Assembly (NCBI GenBank): GCA_964571815.1
Contig: CAZNDN010000147.1
Coordinates: 1 to 9,653 of the forward strand
DNA from: CAZNDN01 sp964571815
GTDB lineage: Bacteria; Fibrobacterota; Chitinivibrionia; Chitinivibrionales; WJKA01
Direction of reading: 5' to 3'
Length of the DNA: 9,653 nucleotides
Below the pieces are notes generated by a model. That model did no database searches and was not told the origin of the DNA. It saw only the letters and a list, made by a program, of their open reading frames with translations. A program made the translations under genes and the position numbers. Below are positions 1-5,779 of this stretch, piece by piece (position 1 is the first letter of the stretch; the number at the start of each line of letters is the position of its first letter).

Positions 1-22
1 GGGGGTGTTGGCCTGTGGCGTA

Positions 23-502
23 TCAGGAGTGCGGGAGTCCGATTTCTTCTTCGGGAAGCTCTACCTGGTTAAGCTCGATACCGGCCCGGCGGGCTACCAT
101 CAGGATCTTCTCATCGCGGTAGAATTCCAAATAGAAAATTTTCTTTATTCCGCTGTTGGCGATCAGTTTGAAGCAGTTCCAGCACGGCGAGGCCGTGATG
201 TAAATATCGGCGCCGTCAATCGCGGTCCCGTTTTTTGCCGCCTGAATGATGGCATTGGCTTCCGCATGCACCGTTGCCACGCAGTGCCCGTTTTCCATGG
301 TATGCCCGACATCGTCGCAGTGCGGCATGCCGCGGATGCTGCCGTTGTAACCGGTGGAGAGTATAGTGCGATCTCTGACGATGACCGCTCCGACCCACTT
401 GCGGTCGCAGGTTGAACGGCGGGCCGCCTGGACGGCAATAGTCATGAAATACTCGTCCCAGCTCAGCCGTTTTCGCCTTCCCGATCCGCATCCATCAGCC
501 AT
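23..502 (-). CDS. dCMP deaminase, zinc-dependent (ComEB/T4 Cd type)
   Basis: This 159-residue protein probably deaminates dCMP to dUMP in the cytoplasm, feeding dUMP to thymidylate synthase. The cytidine/deoxycytidylate deaminase zinc site is clear: HAE at residues 79-81 (His79 ligand, Glu81 proton shuttle) and SPCWNC at 105-110 (Cys107 and Cys110 ligands). The N-terminal RSTCDRKWVGAVIV block (29-42) and the GYNGSIRGMPHCDDVGH block (51-67) are typical of dCMP deaminases rather than cytidine or tRNA-adenosine deaminases, and the His/Cys-rich insert could hold a second zinc. The ATG start is supported by a strong Shine-Dalgarno sequence ten bases upstream. The gene lies 66 nt downstream of rpiB on the same strand, so co-transcription is likely. 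The length is normal for the family. Family assignment is firm; the dCMP substrate is inferred from the motif set. Confidence 0.93.
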   Translation of the reverse strand: MADGCGSGRRKRLSWDEYFMTIAVQAARRSTCDRKWVGAVIVRDRTILSTGYNGSIRGMPHCDDVGHTMENGHCVATVHAEANAIIQAAKNGTAIDGADIYITASPCWNCFKLIANSGIKKIFYLEFYRDEKILMVARRAGIELNQVELPEEEIGLPHS

Positions 503-510
503 CAGCCTTC

Positions 511-519
511 CACCTCCTT
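511..519 (-). promoter_or_regulatory. Shine-Dalgarno of dCMP deaminase gene
   Basis: Read on the minus strand this is AAGGAGGTG, a near-perfect anti-16S match. The AGGAGG core sits 10 nt before the ATG whose A is at 502, which fixes that start codon. It lies in the 66-nt gap after rpiB, so the downstream gene has its own ribosome binding site even if the two are co-transcribed. Confidence 0.75.
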
Positions 520-568
520 CATCGACCGCTCCCGGGGAACCGTCCGTTGGCTCGGGGGCGCGTCTCCC

Positions 569-1045
569 TTACCCGTTCCCCCCGAGTTCATCGATCTGCA
601 GCACACGTCGCTGGTGCCGCCCAGCTTCGAAACCGGTGTCGAGCCAGGCATCGAGTATCTCCTCCACAGACTCATCGGGCGTAACCCGCTCCCCGAGCAC
701 CAGAACGTTGGCATCGTTGTGGAGTCGCGAAAGCTTTGCCATCTCCGGGGTAACACAGAGTGCCGCGCGCACGCCCTTGAACCGGTTCGCGGTCATGGAA
801 GCGCCGATACCCGATCCGCACACGGCAATCCCTCGTCGAAAGCTCCCGCCGGCCACTGCCCTGCCCAGCCGGGCGGCAAATACGGGGTAGTCGTCGGAGG
901 GTTCCAGCTCCGGTGCCCCGAGGTCTTCGTAAGGGACCTTTCGCCGGTCCAGCAACGTCTTCAGCTTCTCCTTGACCTTGAAACCCGCATGGTCACTTGC
1001 AAGGGCGATACGGTCGTCCGGGTCCGTGCTCACGACTCCCTCCAT
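569..1045 (-). CDS. rpiB: Ribose-5-phosphate isomerase B (RpiB/LacAB family)
   Basis: This 158-residue protein interconverts ribose 5-phosphate and ribulose 5-phosphate in the non-oxidative pentose phosphate pathway, in the cytoplasm. The family signature is complete: ASDHAGF at residues 16-22 (Asp18, His19), the GIAVCGSGIGAS loop at 72-83 with catalytic Cys76, ANRFKGVRAAL at 86-96, and SRLHNDANVLVLG at 106-118 with His109, equivalent to the ring-opening His of E. coli RpiB. The C-terminal GRHQRRV (142-148) is the phosphate-binding arginine segment. Length is normal. The ATG at 1045 has no ribosome binding site in front of it. A GTG at 1033 (codon 5) has GGAGGGAG just upstream and may be the true start, giving 154 residues. 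It lies upstream of the dCMP deaminase gene on the same strand and is divergent from the sigma factor gene. Confidence 0.95.
   Translation of the reverse strand: MEGVVSTDPDDRIALASDHAGFKVKEKLKTLLDRRKVPYEDLGAPELEPSDDYPVFAARLGRAVAGGSFRRGIAVCGSGIGASMTANRFKGVRAALCVTPEMAKLSRLHNDANVLVLGERVTPDESVEEILDAWLDTGFEAGRHQRRVLQIDELGGNG
1036..1043 (-). promoter_or_regulatory. Possible Shine-Dalgarno inside the annotated rpiB start
   Basis: On the minus strand this reads GGAGGGAG and overlaps the G of the ATG at 1045. It lies just upstream of an in-frame GTG at 1033-1031, with a spacer of about 2 to 5 nt depending on how it pairs. The 20 nt before the ATG are A-rich and contain no purine-rich site. This favours the GTG as the start of rpiB; spacing is short, so the call is tentative. 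Confidence 0.4.
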
Positions 1046-1077
1046 CTATTTTGTGTTTTGCCGCGGCGAATGCTCCA

Positions 1078-1095
1078 GGCGCCGCTCGTGGCGCC
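1078..1095. repeat. Short GGCGCC inverted repeat in the rpiB/sigma intergenic region
   Basis: Two copies of GGCGCC (1078-1083 and 1090-1095) are separated by a 6-nt loop and can form a 6-bp hairpin. The palindrome GGGGCCCC follows immediately at 1096-1103. It lies between the divergent rpiB and sigma factor genes. No T-tract follows on either strand, so it is not an obvious terminator. It may be an operator or a chance effect of high GC. The rest of this 204-nt intergenic region holds only weak promoter-like sequence and the possible ECF promoter nearer the sigma gene. Confidence 0.3.
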
Positions 1096-1202
1096 GGGGC
1101 CCCTCCGGAATCCATTGTGTGGAAAGCAATAAAATAGTACTCTGTAAGACCCTCGACGATGCTCCCTCCCGCAGGCCCTCTTCAGCCCCGTTCCCGCTTC
1201 GC

Positions 1203-1232
1203 TGTAACAACGGGGGCATTGCCGAAGTCTAA
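1203..1232 (+). promoter_or_regulatory. Possible ECF-type promoter upstream of the sigma factor gene
   Basis: TGTAAC at 1203-1208 and GTCTAA at 1227-1232 are 18 nt apart. An AAC-containing -35 and a GTC/TC-containing -10 are the general pattern of ECF sigma promoters, and such genes are often self-activated. The -10 ends 17 nt before the ATG at 1250, so the leader would be only about 10 nt. There is no clear Shine-Dalgarno there, which would make translation nearly leaderless. The match is based on two short words and is tentative. Confidence 0.33.
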
Positions 1233-1249
1233 TTGGTCGGGTTCACACC

Positions 1250-1777
1250 ATGAATGAACTGGATCATTCACTACTGAAACGGGCTTCACGGGGCAACCGG
1301 GAGTCGCAGAAGGCTTTGTACGAGCATTATGCCCCGATGGTATGGAACGTGGTATTCCGCACGGTCAACGGTGACGCGCATGCGGCGGCCGACGTGACGC
1401 AGGAGGTATTCTACCGTGTGCTGCGGTCGCTCAAGAAGTTCAAGCACGAAGCGGGTTTTTCGACCTGGATATACCGCATTGCGTTCAACGCATCGATGAG
1501 CTATCTCGGCAAGCGCGCACGCCGGCGGCGCCGTGAGACCACGATCGATGAGAACGGGTCGGGCATGGGCAGGGACGCGGGTGCCGGATCGCGTGCGGAG
1601 GTGCGGGAGATACTGGCGCGGCTGAGCCCCGAAGAGCGGTTTCTGCTGGTAGCCAGGGAGGTCGAGGATCTCTCGTTTGAGCAACTGGCGGGCATCACGG
1701 GCAAGAGTGCCGGTGCCCTGCGCACATCGCTGCACCGTCTGAAAGAGCGTATACGGAAGGAGGAACGTTATGAATGA
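1250..1777 (+). CDS. ECF-family RNA polymerase sigma factor (sigma-70 family, RpoE-like)
   Basis: This 175-residue protein should direct RNA polymerase to stress-response promoters. It has only the two domains of the ECF group. Region 2 spans about residues 20-92, with the core-binding DVTQEVFYRVLRSL (48-61) and the promoter-melting segment FSTWIYRIAFNASMSYL (70-86). Region 4 spans about 118-170, with LSPEERFLLVAREVEDLSFE (125-144) and the helix-turn-helix GITGKSAGALRTSLHRLKER (148-167). The linker (88-117) is Arg-rich, then Gly/Asp-rich. The ATG start is the first one in a conserved frame, although no good ribosome binding site precedes it. The gene overlaps the next by 8 nt, indicating translational coupling to its presumed anti-sigma factor. 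A candidate self-recognised promoter lies just upstream. The family is clear; the ECF subgroup cannot be assigned by eye. Confidence 0.93.
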   Translation: MNELDHSLLKRASRGNRESQKALYEHYAPMVWNVVFRTVNGDAHAAADVTQEVFYRVLRSLKKFKHEAGFSTWIYRIAFNASMSYLGKRARRRRRETTIDENGSGMGRDAGAGSRAEVREILARLSPEERFLLVAREVEDLSFEQLAGITGKSAGALRTSLHRLKERIRKEERYE

Positions 1778-2087
1778 TCGCTACGAGAAGTTGTGCCGTG
1801 TGCTTTCCGAGACGCCTCCCCCGCCCGAGGGGATCTTCGATGCGGCCCGGGGGCGTCTGGTGAGGCGGACGTGGCTCGGTCGCTCGGCGGTCGCGGGAGT
1901 GCTCTGTCTGGCACTGGCCCTGGGTCTCGGTCTGCGCACCGATTCTCCCGCTCCCGAGGATACGGCGCGCTCACTCGAGGCCTGTGAAGAGCTTCGGGAC
2001 GCTTATGAGTATGTCAATGGCATGAATATCGAAGACGATCTTACGCTGTACGCGGTAGCGGAGATTGTCTACCCGGAAACCCCATAA
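1770..2087 (+). CDS. Small single-pass membrane protein, probable anti-sigma factor
   Basis: This is a 105-residue protein with a basic cytoplasmic N-terminus of about 36 residues, one hydrophobic segment (about 38-56, rich in Ala, Leu and Gly) and an acidic C-terminal tail of about 48 residues, presumably periplasmic. It lacks the HxxxCxxC zinc motif of ZAS anti-sigma factors; its only cysteines are Cys9, Cys46 in the membrane segment and Cys72. The start overlaps the end of the sigma gene by 8 nt, and a GGAAGGAGG ribosome binding site lies inside the sigma coding region. The anti-sigma role is inferred from position, topology and size; CnrY, the anti-sigma factor of the CnrYXH nickel/cobalt system, is similarly small with one membrane segment. 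I see no sequence motif that proves it. Confidence 0.7.
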   Translation: MNDRYEKLCRVLSETPPPPEGIFDAARGRLVRRTWLGRSAVAGVLCLALALGLGLRTDSPAPEDTARSLEACEELRDAYEYVNGMNIEDDLTLYAVAEIVYPETP

Positions 2088-2095
2088 ACCTCACG

Positions 2096-2103
2096 AAAGG
2101 AGG
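2096..2103 (+). promoter_or_regulatory. Strong Shine-Dalgarno of the Spy/CpxP-like gene
   Basis: AAAGGAGG sits 6 nt before the ATG at 2110. It fixes the start of the interrupted secreted protein gene and shows that this frame, with its signal peptide, is the translated one on the left side of the assembly gap. Confidence 0.8.
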
Positions 2104-2109
2104 CCTCCC

Positions 2110-2653
2110 ATGCACCTCACCCTTCATCGAACCTGCCTCGCGGCATCGGTGGCGATTGCCCTTGGATTCTCACCGCTGTCGGCCAGNNNNNNNNNNNNNN
2201 NNNNNNNNNNNNNNNNNNNNNNNNNNNNNNNNNNNNNNNNNNNNNNNNNNNNNNNNNNNNNNNNNNNNNNNNNNNNNNNNNNNNNNCGGGCACGAAGCGT
2301 GTATCGACTGGAAGAAGCTCGATCTGTCCGAAGAGCAGGAAGAGAAGCTCAAGGCGCTTCACGAAGCGCGCAAGGAGATGAGAGAGTCGCACGTCAACCA
2401 GGTCAAGGAGGTTCGCGACAAGATCAGGGAAGAGCTGTTGAAGGAAGAGCCGGACCGTGCGGCGCTTGACAAACACGCAGAGGAGCTGGGAACGCTGCAC
2501 ACGACGATGAGCAAGAAACGCTTCGACCATCTCTTCGAGCTCAAGAAGATACTCACGCCGGAGCAGTTCACGACCCTTCTCAGCAAACCGGGACGCCACG
2601 AATGCCGGCACAAGATGAGAGGAAAGGGCCGGCGTCGTCGGAAGGGAAAATAG
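2110..2653 (+). CDS. Secreted Spy/CpxP/CnrX-like periplasmic protein, interrupted by an assembly gap
   Basis: The 5' part (2110-2186) encodes a typical Sec signal peptide of about 25 residues, with a basic start, an Ala/Leu/Ile core and a SPLSA end. After the gap, an acidic/basic helical domain of about 122 residues runs to the TAG at 2653. It carries both LTxxQ-type motifs of the Spy/CpxP family: LSEEQEEKL near its start and LTPEQFTTLL near its end, flanking long amphipathic helices. Spy and CpxP are periplasmic chaperones or stress sensors, and CnrX is a related metal sensor. His/Cys clusters (GHEAC and RHECRH) flank the core, followed by an unusual Arg/Lys-rich C-terminus. The two halves are in different frames only because the gap is written as 100 N. 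The gene lies 22 nt after the membrane protein gene, so it is probably in the sigma factor operon. Treating it as one gene is an inference across missing sequence. Confidence 0.78.
2187..2286. other. Assembly gap of 100 N
   Basis: There are exactly 100 consecutive N, a conventional placeholder for a gap of unknown size. It falls inside the secreted protein gene, just after the signal peptide. Left of it the coding frame begins at positions equal to 1 modulo 3, and right of it at 2 modulo 3. An intact gene therefore needs a true gap length divisible by three. Confidence 0.98.
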
Positions 2654-2671
2654 CTTCACCACGATCGCCCC

Positions 2672-2702
2672 GCGGGGGAGCCGCTCCAGCCGTCTCCCCC
2701 GC
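2672..2702. terminator. Hairpin between convergent genes, probable bidirectional terminator
   Basis: GCGGGGGAG (2672-2680) pairs perfectly with CTCCCCCGC (2694-2702), giving a 9-bp GC-rich stem with a 13-nt loop. It lies in the 67-nt space between the stop of the plus-strand secreted protein gene (2653) and the stop of the minus-strand coiled-coil gene (2721). No clear T-tract follows on either strand, so it is not a textbook intrinsic terminator. Its position and stability suggest transcript end formation or stabilisation in both directions. Confidence 0.5.
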
Positions 2703-2720
2703 TTCCCGATTGTACTCCTG

Positions 2721-3686
2721 TCAGCGCAGGCTACCCCACAACGGGGTTTCATCGTACGCCCCGCGCCGGGAGGTAACGAATCGTTTGAAAGGCTCGGTAT
2801 ACTCGATCGCCTCGGCAAGTCTCCGGGAGCACACCTCCCATTCGTCTTCGAACCGGACAAACGCGCGTTCAATGACCGCGGCAAGATGATCGGGGTGTAC
2901 GCGCGCGGGGGTGAATCCTTCGGCCACGGTCAGATAGTACAGCGCCTCGGCGGGAAGCCCGTGCTTTTTGACCAGTTTGCGGATCTCACCGTACACACTC
3001 CCGGCATCGACCGCATAGATCCTCCTGGCCACATCACAGTATTCCGGCCATCCCCGCATGGCCGCGCAGGCGTTGAAATCGGTGACCACGCGCTCTTTCT
3101 CCCGTGCTCGATCAAGCTTCTTGTCGCCCCGCGCACCCGGAGACTCCAGATAGGAGTCGAGCACAAACAGCACACGTACGTTGTGCAGAATTTCGAGCCG
3201 TGCGATGCGATTGCGGAGCCGTCCCAGCGTGTCGGCCACCGCACGCAGCTCGTCGTTCACCTCCCGGCACCGGCTCAACTCGGCGGCACAATGCTCCCCG
3301 GCGGCCCGGAGAGAATCCAGGCCCGGCGAGACGGGCCGTGTACGTTGAGCCGCGGCGGTCCGAAGGGAGTCGATCATCGAGCGCGCGCGGCGGAGCGATC
3401 GGCGAACAGAGCGCCACTGAGCCGAATCGGGCCCCGTTGACTCGATCTCCCGAACAGCGCCCCGAAGGCTGTCCAGGTCGCGGTTGGCCTGTCGCAGTAC
3501 AACGGCAACCTCCCGAGCCCGGGTCAGTTCCGTATCTACCACCGCCCGCAGCGAGTCGACGGTCGACCGGCTTCGCACCGGATCACGCATTCGCATCCCG
3601 AGCCGGACCATGACCGCCGCCAGCAACGCCGCGCACAGCACCGCCGCAATTCTCCCGCCCCATAGTGCTCTTCTTTTCTCCGCCAC
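2721..3686 (-). CDS. Unrecognised membrane-anchored coiled-coil protein
   Basis: I do not recognise a family for this 321-residue protein. A short basic N-terminus is followed by one hydrophobic segment (about residues 12-28), suggesting an N-terminal membrane anchor or uncleaved signal. Residues about 40-165 are rich in Arg, Leu, Ala, Glu and Asp with heptad-like spacing, so they are probably a coiled coil. The tetrapeptide DSLR recurs at 44, 72, 106 and 124. A more globular C-terminal region (about 195-321) contains Cys207 and Cys217, plus the segment GLPAEALYYLTVAEGF (243-258), and ends with many aromatic and charged residues. The start is GTG at 3686; a downstream methionine (Met26) would cut into the hydrophobic segment. 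The gene begins 13 nt after the recombinase gene, suggesting one transcript. Roles in envelope organisation are possible but unsupported. Confidence 0.8.
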   Translation of the reverse strand: MAEKRRALWGGRIAAVLCAALLAAVMVRLGMRMRDPVRSRSTVDSLRAVVDTELTRAREVAVVLRQANRDLDSLRGAVREIESTGPDSAQWRSVRRSLRRARSMIDSLRTAAAQRTRPVSPGLDSLRAAGEHCAAELSRCREVNDELRAVADTLGRLRNRIARLEILHNVRVLFVLDSYLESPGARGDKKLDRAREKERVVTDFNACAAMRGWPEYCDVARRIYAVDAGSVYGEIRKLVKKHGLPAEALYYLTVAEGFTPARVHPDHLAAVIERAFVRFEDEWEVCSRRLAEAIEYTEPFKRFVTSRRGAYDETPLWGSLR

Positions 3687-3699
3687 CGCCTGCCGTCTT

Positions 3700-4638
3700 T
3701 CAGCCCCGTCCCGGCCCGTCCGGGACGTGCTCGGCGCGAGGATGCGCCAAGCGGTACGCTTCTTTCAGATGCTCCGGTGAGACATGCGTGTAAATCTGCG
3801 TGGTTGCCGGAGATGAGTGTCCCAGAAGTTCCTTCACCGCCCGTATCCCCGCCCCCGCATCGAGCAGGTGCGTGGCAAACGAGTGACGCAGCACGTGCGG
3901 ACTCAGTTTCTTCCGGCTGCTGACCGTCCGCAGCATGCGCTCCACGACCTGTTGAATCCGGCGGCGGGACATGCGTCGTTCGCCGGATGTCACAAACAGC
4001 GGCGCCGCGTCCGACCACAATCGTCCCCGCGCCCGAAGGTAGTCGTCAATGACCTCCAGCGCGCGTGGGGTCACCGGCACGATACGCTGTTTTGTGCCCT
4101 TTCCGGTCACTTTTACCGTCGCCGCCCGGCGGTCGAGCTGATCGATATTCATGGTCTGAAGCTCGGCAAGGCGAATACCACTGCCGTAGAAAAGCTCCAC
4201 TATCGCCAGGTTTCTCACTTCGCGCACTCCTCCCCCGCCCGGTTCCGGCGGCAACTGCGCCGCCTGTGCCCGGGTCAGGAACGACGGCAGCGGTTTGTCA
4301 AGCCGGGGAGTGACCAGCGTTCGCGCCGGATCGTGCTTGAGAAGTCCCTGTTTCAGGCAGAATTTCGAAAACGATTTCAATGTCGCCACTTTCCGCGCGA
4401 TCGACCGCGGTTTCAGCCCCCTGCGCGCAAGAGCGTACGAAAAATCCCGCAGGCGACCTTTCTGCATGGCTTCCTCCAGCGCAACGCCGTCCCCGTCTCC
4501 CCCGGCCAGTTTTCGACCGTACTGCCGGAGGTCACACTCGTAGGATTTCACGGTATGCCCGGAGAAGCCGCGTTGCCCGCCCAGGTATCGCAGGAAATCA
4601 GAGACTGTTTTGTTGAACGAATAGCGCTTCACCTGCAT
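3700..4638 (-). CDS. xerC: Tyrosine recombinase, XerC/XerD type
   Basis: This 312-residue site-specific recombinase probably resolves chromosome dimers at a dif site together with a partner Xer protein. The N-terminal SAM-like core-binding domain spans about residues 5-100 (FLRYLGGQRGFSGHTVKSY at 15-33). The catalytic domain follows with the full set: Arg156 in GSGIRLAEL, Lys180 in TGKGTKQR, His248 and Arg251 in SPHVLRHSFATHLLDAG, His274 in LGHSS, and nucleophile Tyr283 in QIYTHVS. The C-terminal end LKEAYRLAHPRA resembles XerC more than XerD. The ATG at 4638 is chosen because the conserved domain begins a few residues later. An in-frame TTG at 4719 would add 27 non-conserved residues. The family could also include an integron- or phage-like integrase, but no mobile element features or attachment sites are visible nearby. 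The choice of xerC over xerD is tentative. Confidence 0.9.
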   Translation of the reverse strand: MQVKRYSFNKTVSDFLRYLGGQRGFSGHTVKSYECDLRQYGRKLAGGDGDGVALEEAMQKGRLRDFSYALARRGLKPRSIARKVATLKSFSKFCLKQGLLKHDPARTLVTPRLDKPLPSFLTRAQAAQLPPEPGGGGVREVRNLAIVELFYGSGIRLAELQTMNIDQLDRRAATVKVTGKGTKQRIVPVTPRALEVIDDYLRARGRLWSDAAPLFVTSGERRMSRRRIQQVVERMLRTVSSRKKLSPHVLRHSFATHLLDAGAGIRAVKELLGHSSPATTQIYTHVSPEHLKEAYRLAHPRAEHVPDGPGRG

Positions 4639-4757
4639 TCCTCGCCGTTTCGCGGCCGCATCCGGTATCCCCGGCGCGGCCCGTACCAACAAAATATACG
4701 TCCCGACTCCGCTCCACAAAGCCCGCCGGCAGCCTCCGACGAAGCCGTCTTCCTTTC

Positions 4758-4787
4758 ATTATACACACTGCCGACCGCTCGGAGCAA
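4758..4787 (-). promoter_or_regulatory. Probable sigma-70-type promoter for the recombinase gene
   Basis: On the minus strand there is a perfect TATAAT at 4763-4758, preceded after an 18-nt spacer by the weak -35 word TTGCTC (4787-4782). Transcription would start near 4751, leaving a leader of about 113 nt before the ATG at 4638, or about 32 nt before the alternative TTG at 4719. The 236-nt region between the divergent xerC and rmlA genes holds nothing else that I recognise; a plus-strand promoter for rmlA was not clear. Confidence 0.45.
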
Positions 4788-4874
4788 AAGGTCCGGGCGT
4801 CCGGCGCGGGAGGAAATACTATTTTTCCCTTTCGTCTGTTCGTCCCATTCATGCGAAACCACGGACTCAAGGGT

Positions 4875-5765
4875 ATGAAAGGTATCATTCTGGCCGGAGG
4901 CTCCGGCAGCAGGCTCTACCCCGCGACAAGCGCCCTGAGCAAACAGCTCGTCCCCGTGTACGACAAGCCCATGGTGTACTATCCGCTCTCGATACTGATG
5001 CTTGCCGGTATCCGGGACATACTGGTGATCAGTACTCCGCACGACACGCCGCATTTCAAGCGTCTCCTGGGATCCGGCCGGCAGTGGGGGCTGAATCTCT
5101 CGTACGAAGTGCAGCCGGAACCCGGGGGGCTTGCCCAGGCTTTTCTTATCGGGCGGGAGTTTATCGGCAACCGGCCCGTCGCGCTCGTGCTGGGCGACAA
5201 CATTTTCTGGGGTCACGACCTGGTCAAGAAGCTTCGTGCCGCCGCGCGCCGGCGCCGCGGTGCCACGGTGTTCGGCTACCGGGTCAACGACCCGCACCGC
5301 TACGGCGTGGTGGAATTCGACGACAGCGGCAAGGCGGTCAGCCTGGAGGAGAAACCCGCAAAGCCGCGTTCCAACTACGCGGTAACCGGTCTGTATTTCT
5401 ACGACAACCGCGTTGTTGAGTACGCATCGGCCCTCGCACCCTCGGCCCGCGGAGAGCTGGAAATCACCGACCTCAACCGGCGGTACCTAGAGTGCAACGA
5501 GCTTAATGTGGCGATTCTGGGCAGAGGAGTCGCGTGGCTGGACACCGGCACTCACGCATCCATGCTCCAGGCCTCGATTTTCGTCGAGACCATCCAGCAG
5601 CGGCAGGGCCTGAAAGTCTCCTGCCCCGAGGAAATAGCGTTTCGGCTGGGCTATATCGATACGCAGGCGCTGCGAAAGCTTGCCCGGCCCATGAGTAAGA
5701 ACGAGTACGGAAGCTACCTGCTTCAACTGGCCAGACAGCCGCGTGAGAAGTATACCGAACTCTGA
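4875..5765 (+). CDS. rmlA: Glucose-1-phosphate thymidylyltransferase
   Basis: This 296-residue enzyme joins glucose 1-phosphate and dTTP to make dTDP-glucose, the first step to dTDP-L-rhamnose and other dTDP-sugars. The nucleotidyltransferase signature GGSGSRLYP is at residues 8-16, followed by the RmlA hallmark SKQLVPVYDKPMVYYPLS (22-39), QPEPGGLAQAF (80-90), LGDNIFWG with the metal-binding Asp108 (106-113), EEKP (158-161), TGLYFYD (171-177) and WLDTGTH (221-227). The length matches the family. The ATG at 4875 is chosen because MKGIILAGG is the normal N-terminus; an ATG at 4851 would add eight residues, and neither start has a good ribosome binding site. The stop is 14 nt before rmlC. Because rmlB and rmlD are not in the window, the final sugar could be one other than rhamnose. 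Confidence 0.96.
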   Translation: MKGIILAGGSGSRLYPATSALSKQLVPVYDKPMVYYPLSILMLAGIRDILVISTPHDTPHFKRLLGSGRQWGLNLSYEVQPEPGGLAQAFLIGREFIGNRPVALVLGDNIFWGHDLVKKLRAAARRRRGATVFGYRVNDPHRYGVVEFDDSGKAVSLEEKPAKPRSNYAVTGLYFYDNRVVEYASALAPSARGELEITDLNRRYLECNELNVAILGRGVAWLDTGTHASMLQASIFVETIQQRQGLKVSCPEEIAFRLGYIDTQALRKLARPMSKNEYGSYLLQLARQPREKYTEL

Positions 5766-5779
5766 ACCGGACAGGGACC

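Noticed and set aside
1130..1135. TAAAAT as a -10 promoter element in the rpiB/sigma intergenic region
   Set aside because: No -35-like hexamer lies at a 16-18 nt spacing upstream, so it is not supported as a promoter.
2117..2884. A 255-codon minus-strand frame through the N run
   Set aside because: Its continuity depends on the 100 unknown bases and it is antisense to the Spy-like gene; it has no supporting features.
2912..2959. Resemblance of GLPAEALYYLTVAEGF in the coiled-coil protein to the lytic transglycosylase GLPxEL...ESGF motif
   Set aside because: The glutamate is one position out of register with the catalytic Glu, and the downstream conserved transglycosylase motifs are absent. 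Coincidence is more likely.
3700..4638. Tyrosine recombinase as the mark of an integrated mobile element or integron
   Set aside because: The protein looks like housekeeping XerC, and there is no tRNA gene, direct repeat pair, attC-like array or phage/plasmid gene nearby.
3817..4878. A 353-codon open frame on the plus strand opposite the recombinase gene
   Set aside because: It lies antisense to xerC, whose six catalytic residues are intact, has no recognisable domain, and its composition (Arg/His/Pro/Ser-rich) is what a GC-rich shadow frame gives.
4629..5297. A 222-codon minus-strand frame across the xerC-rmlA intergenic region and into rmlA
   Set aside because: It is antisense to conserved rmlA sequence and shows no motif or ribosome binding site.
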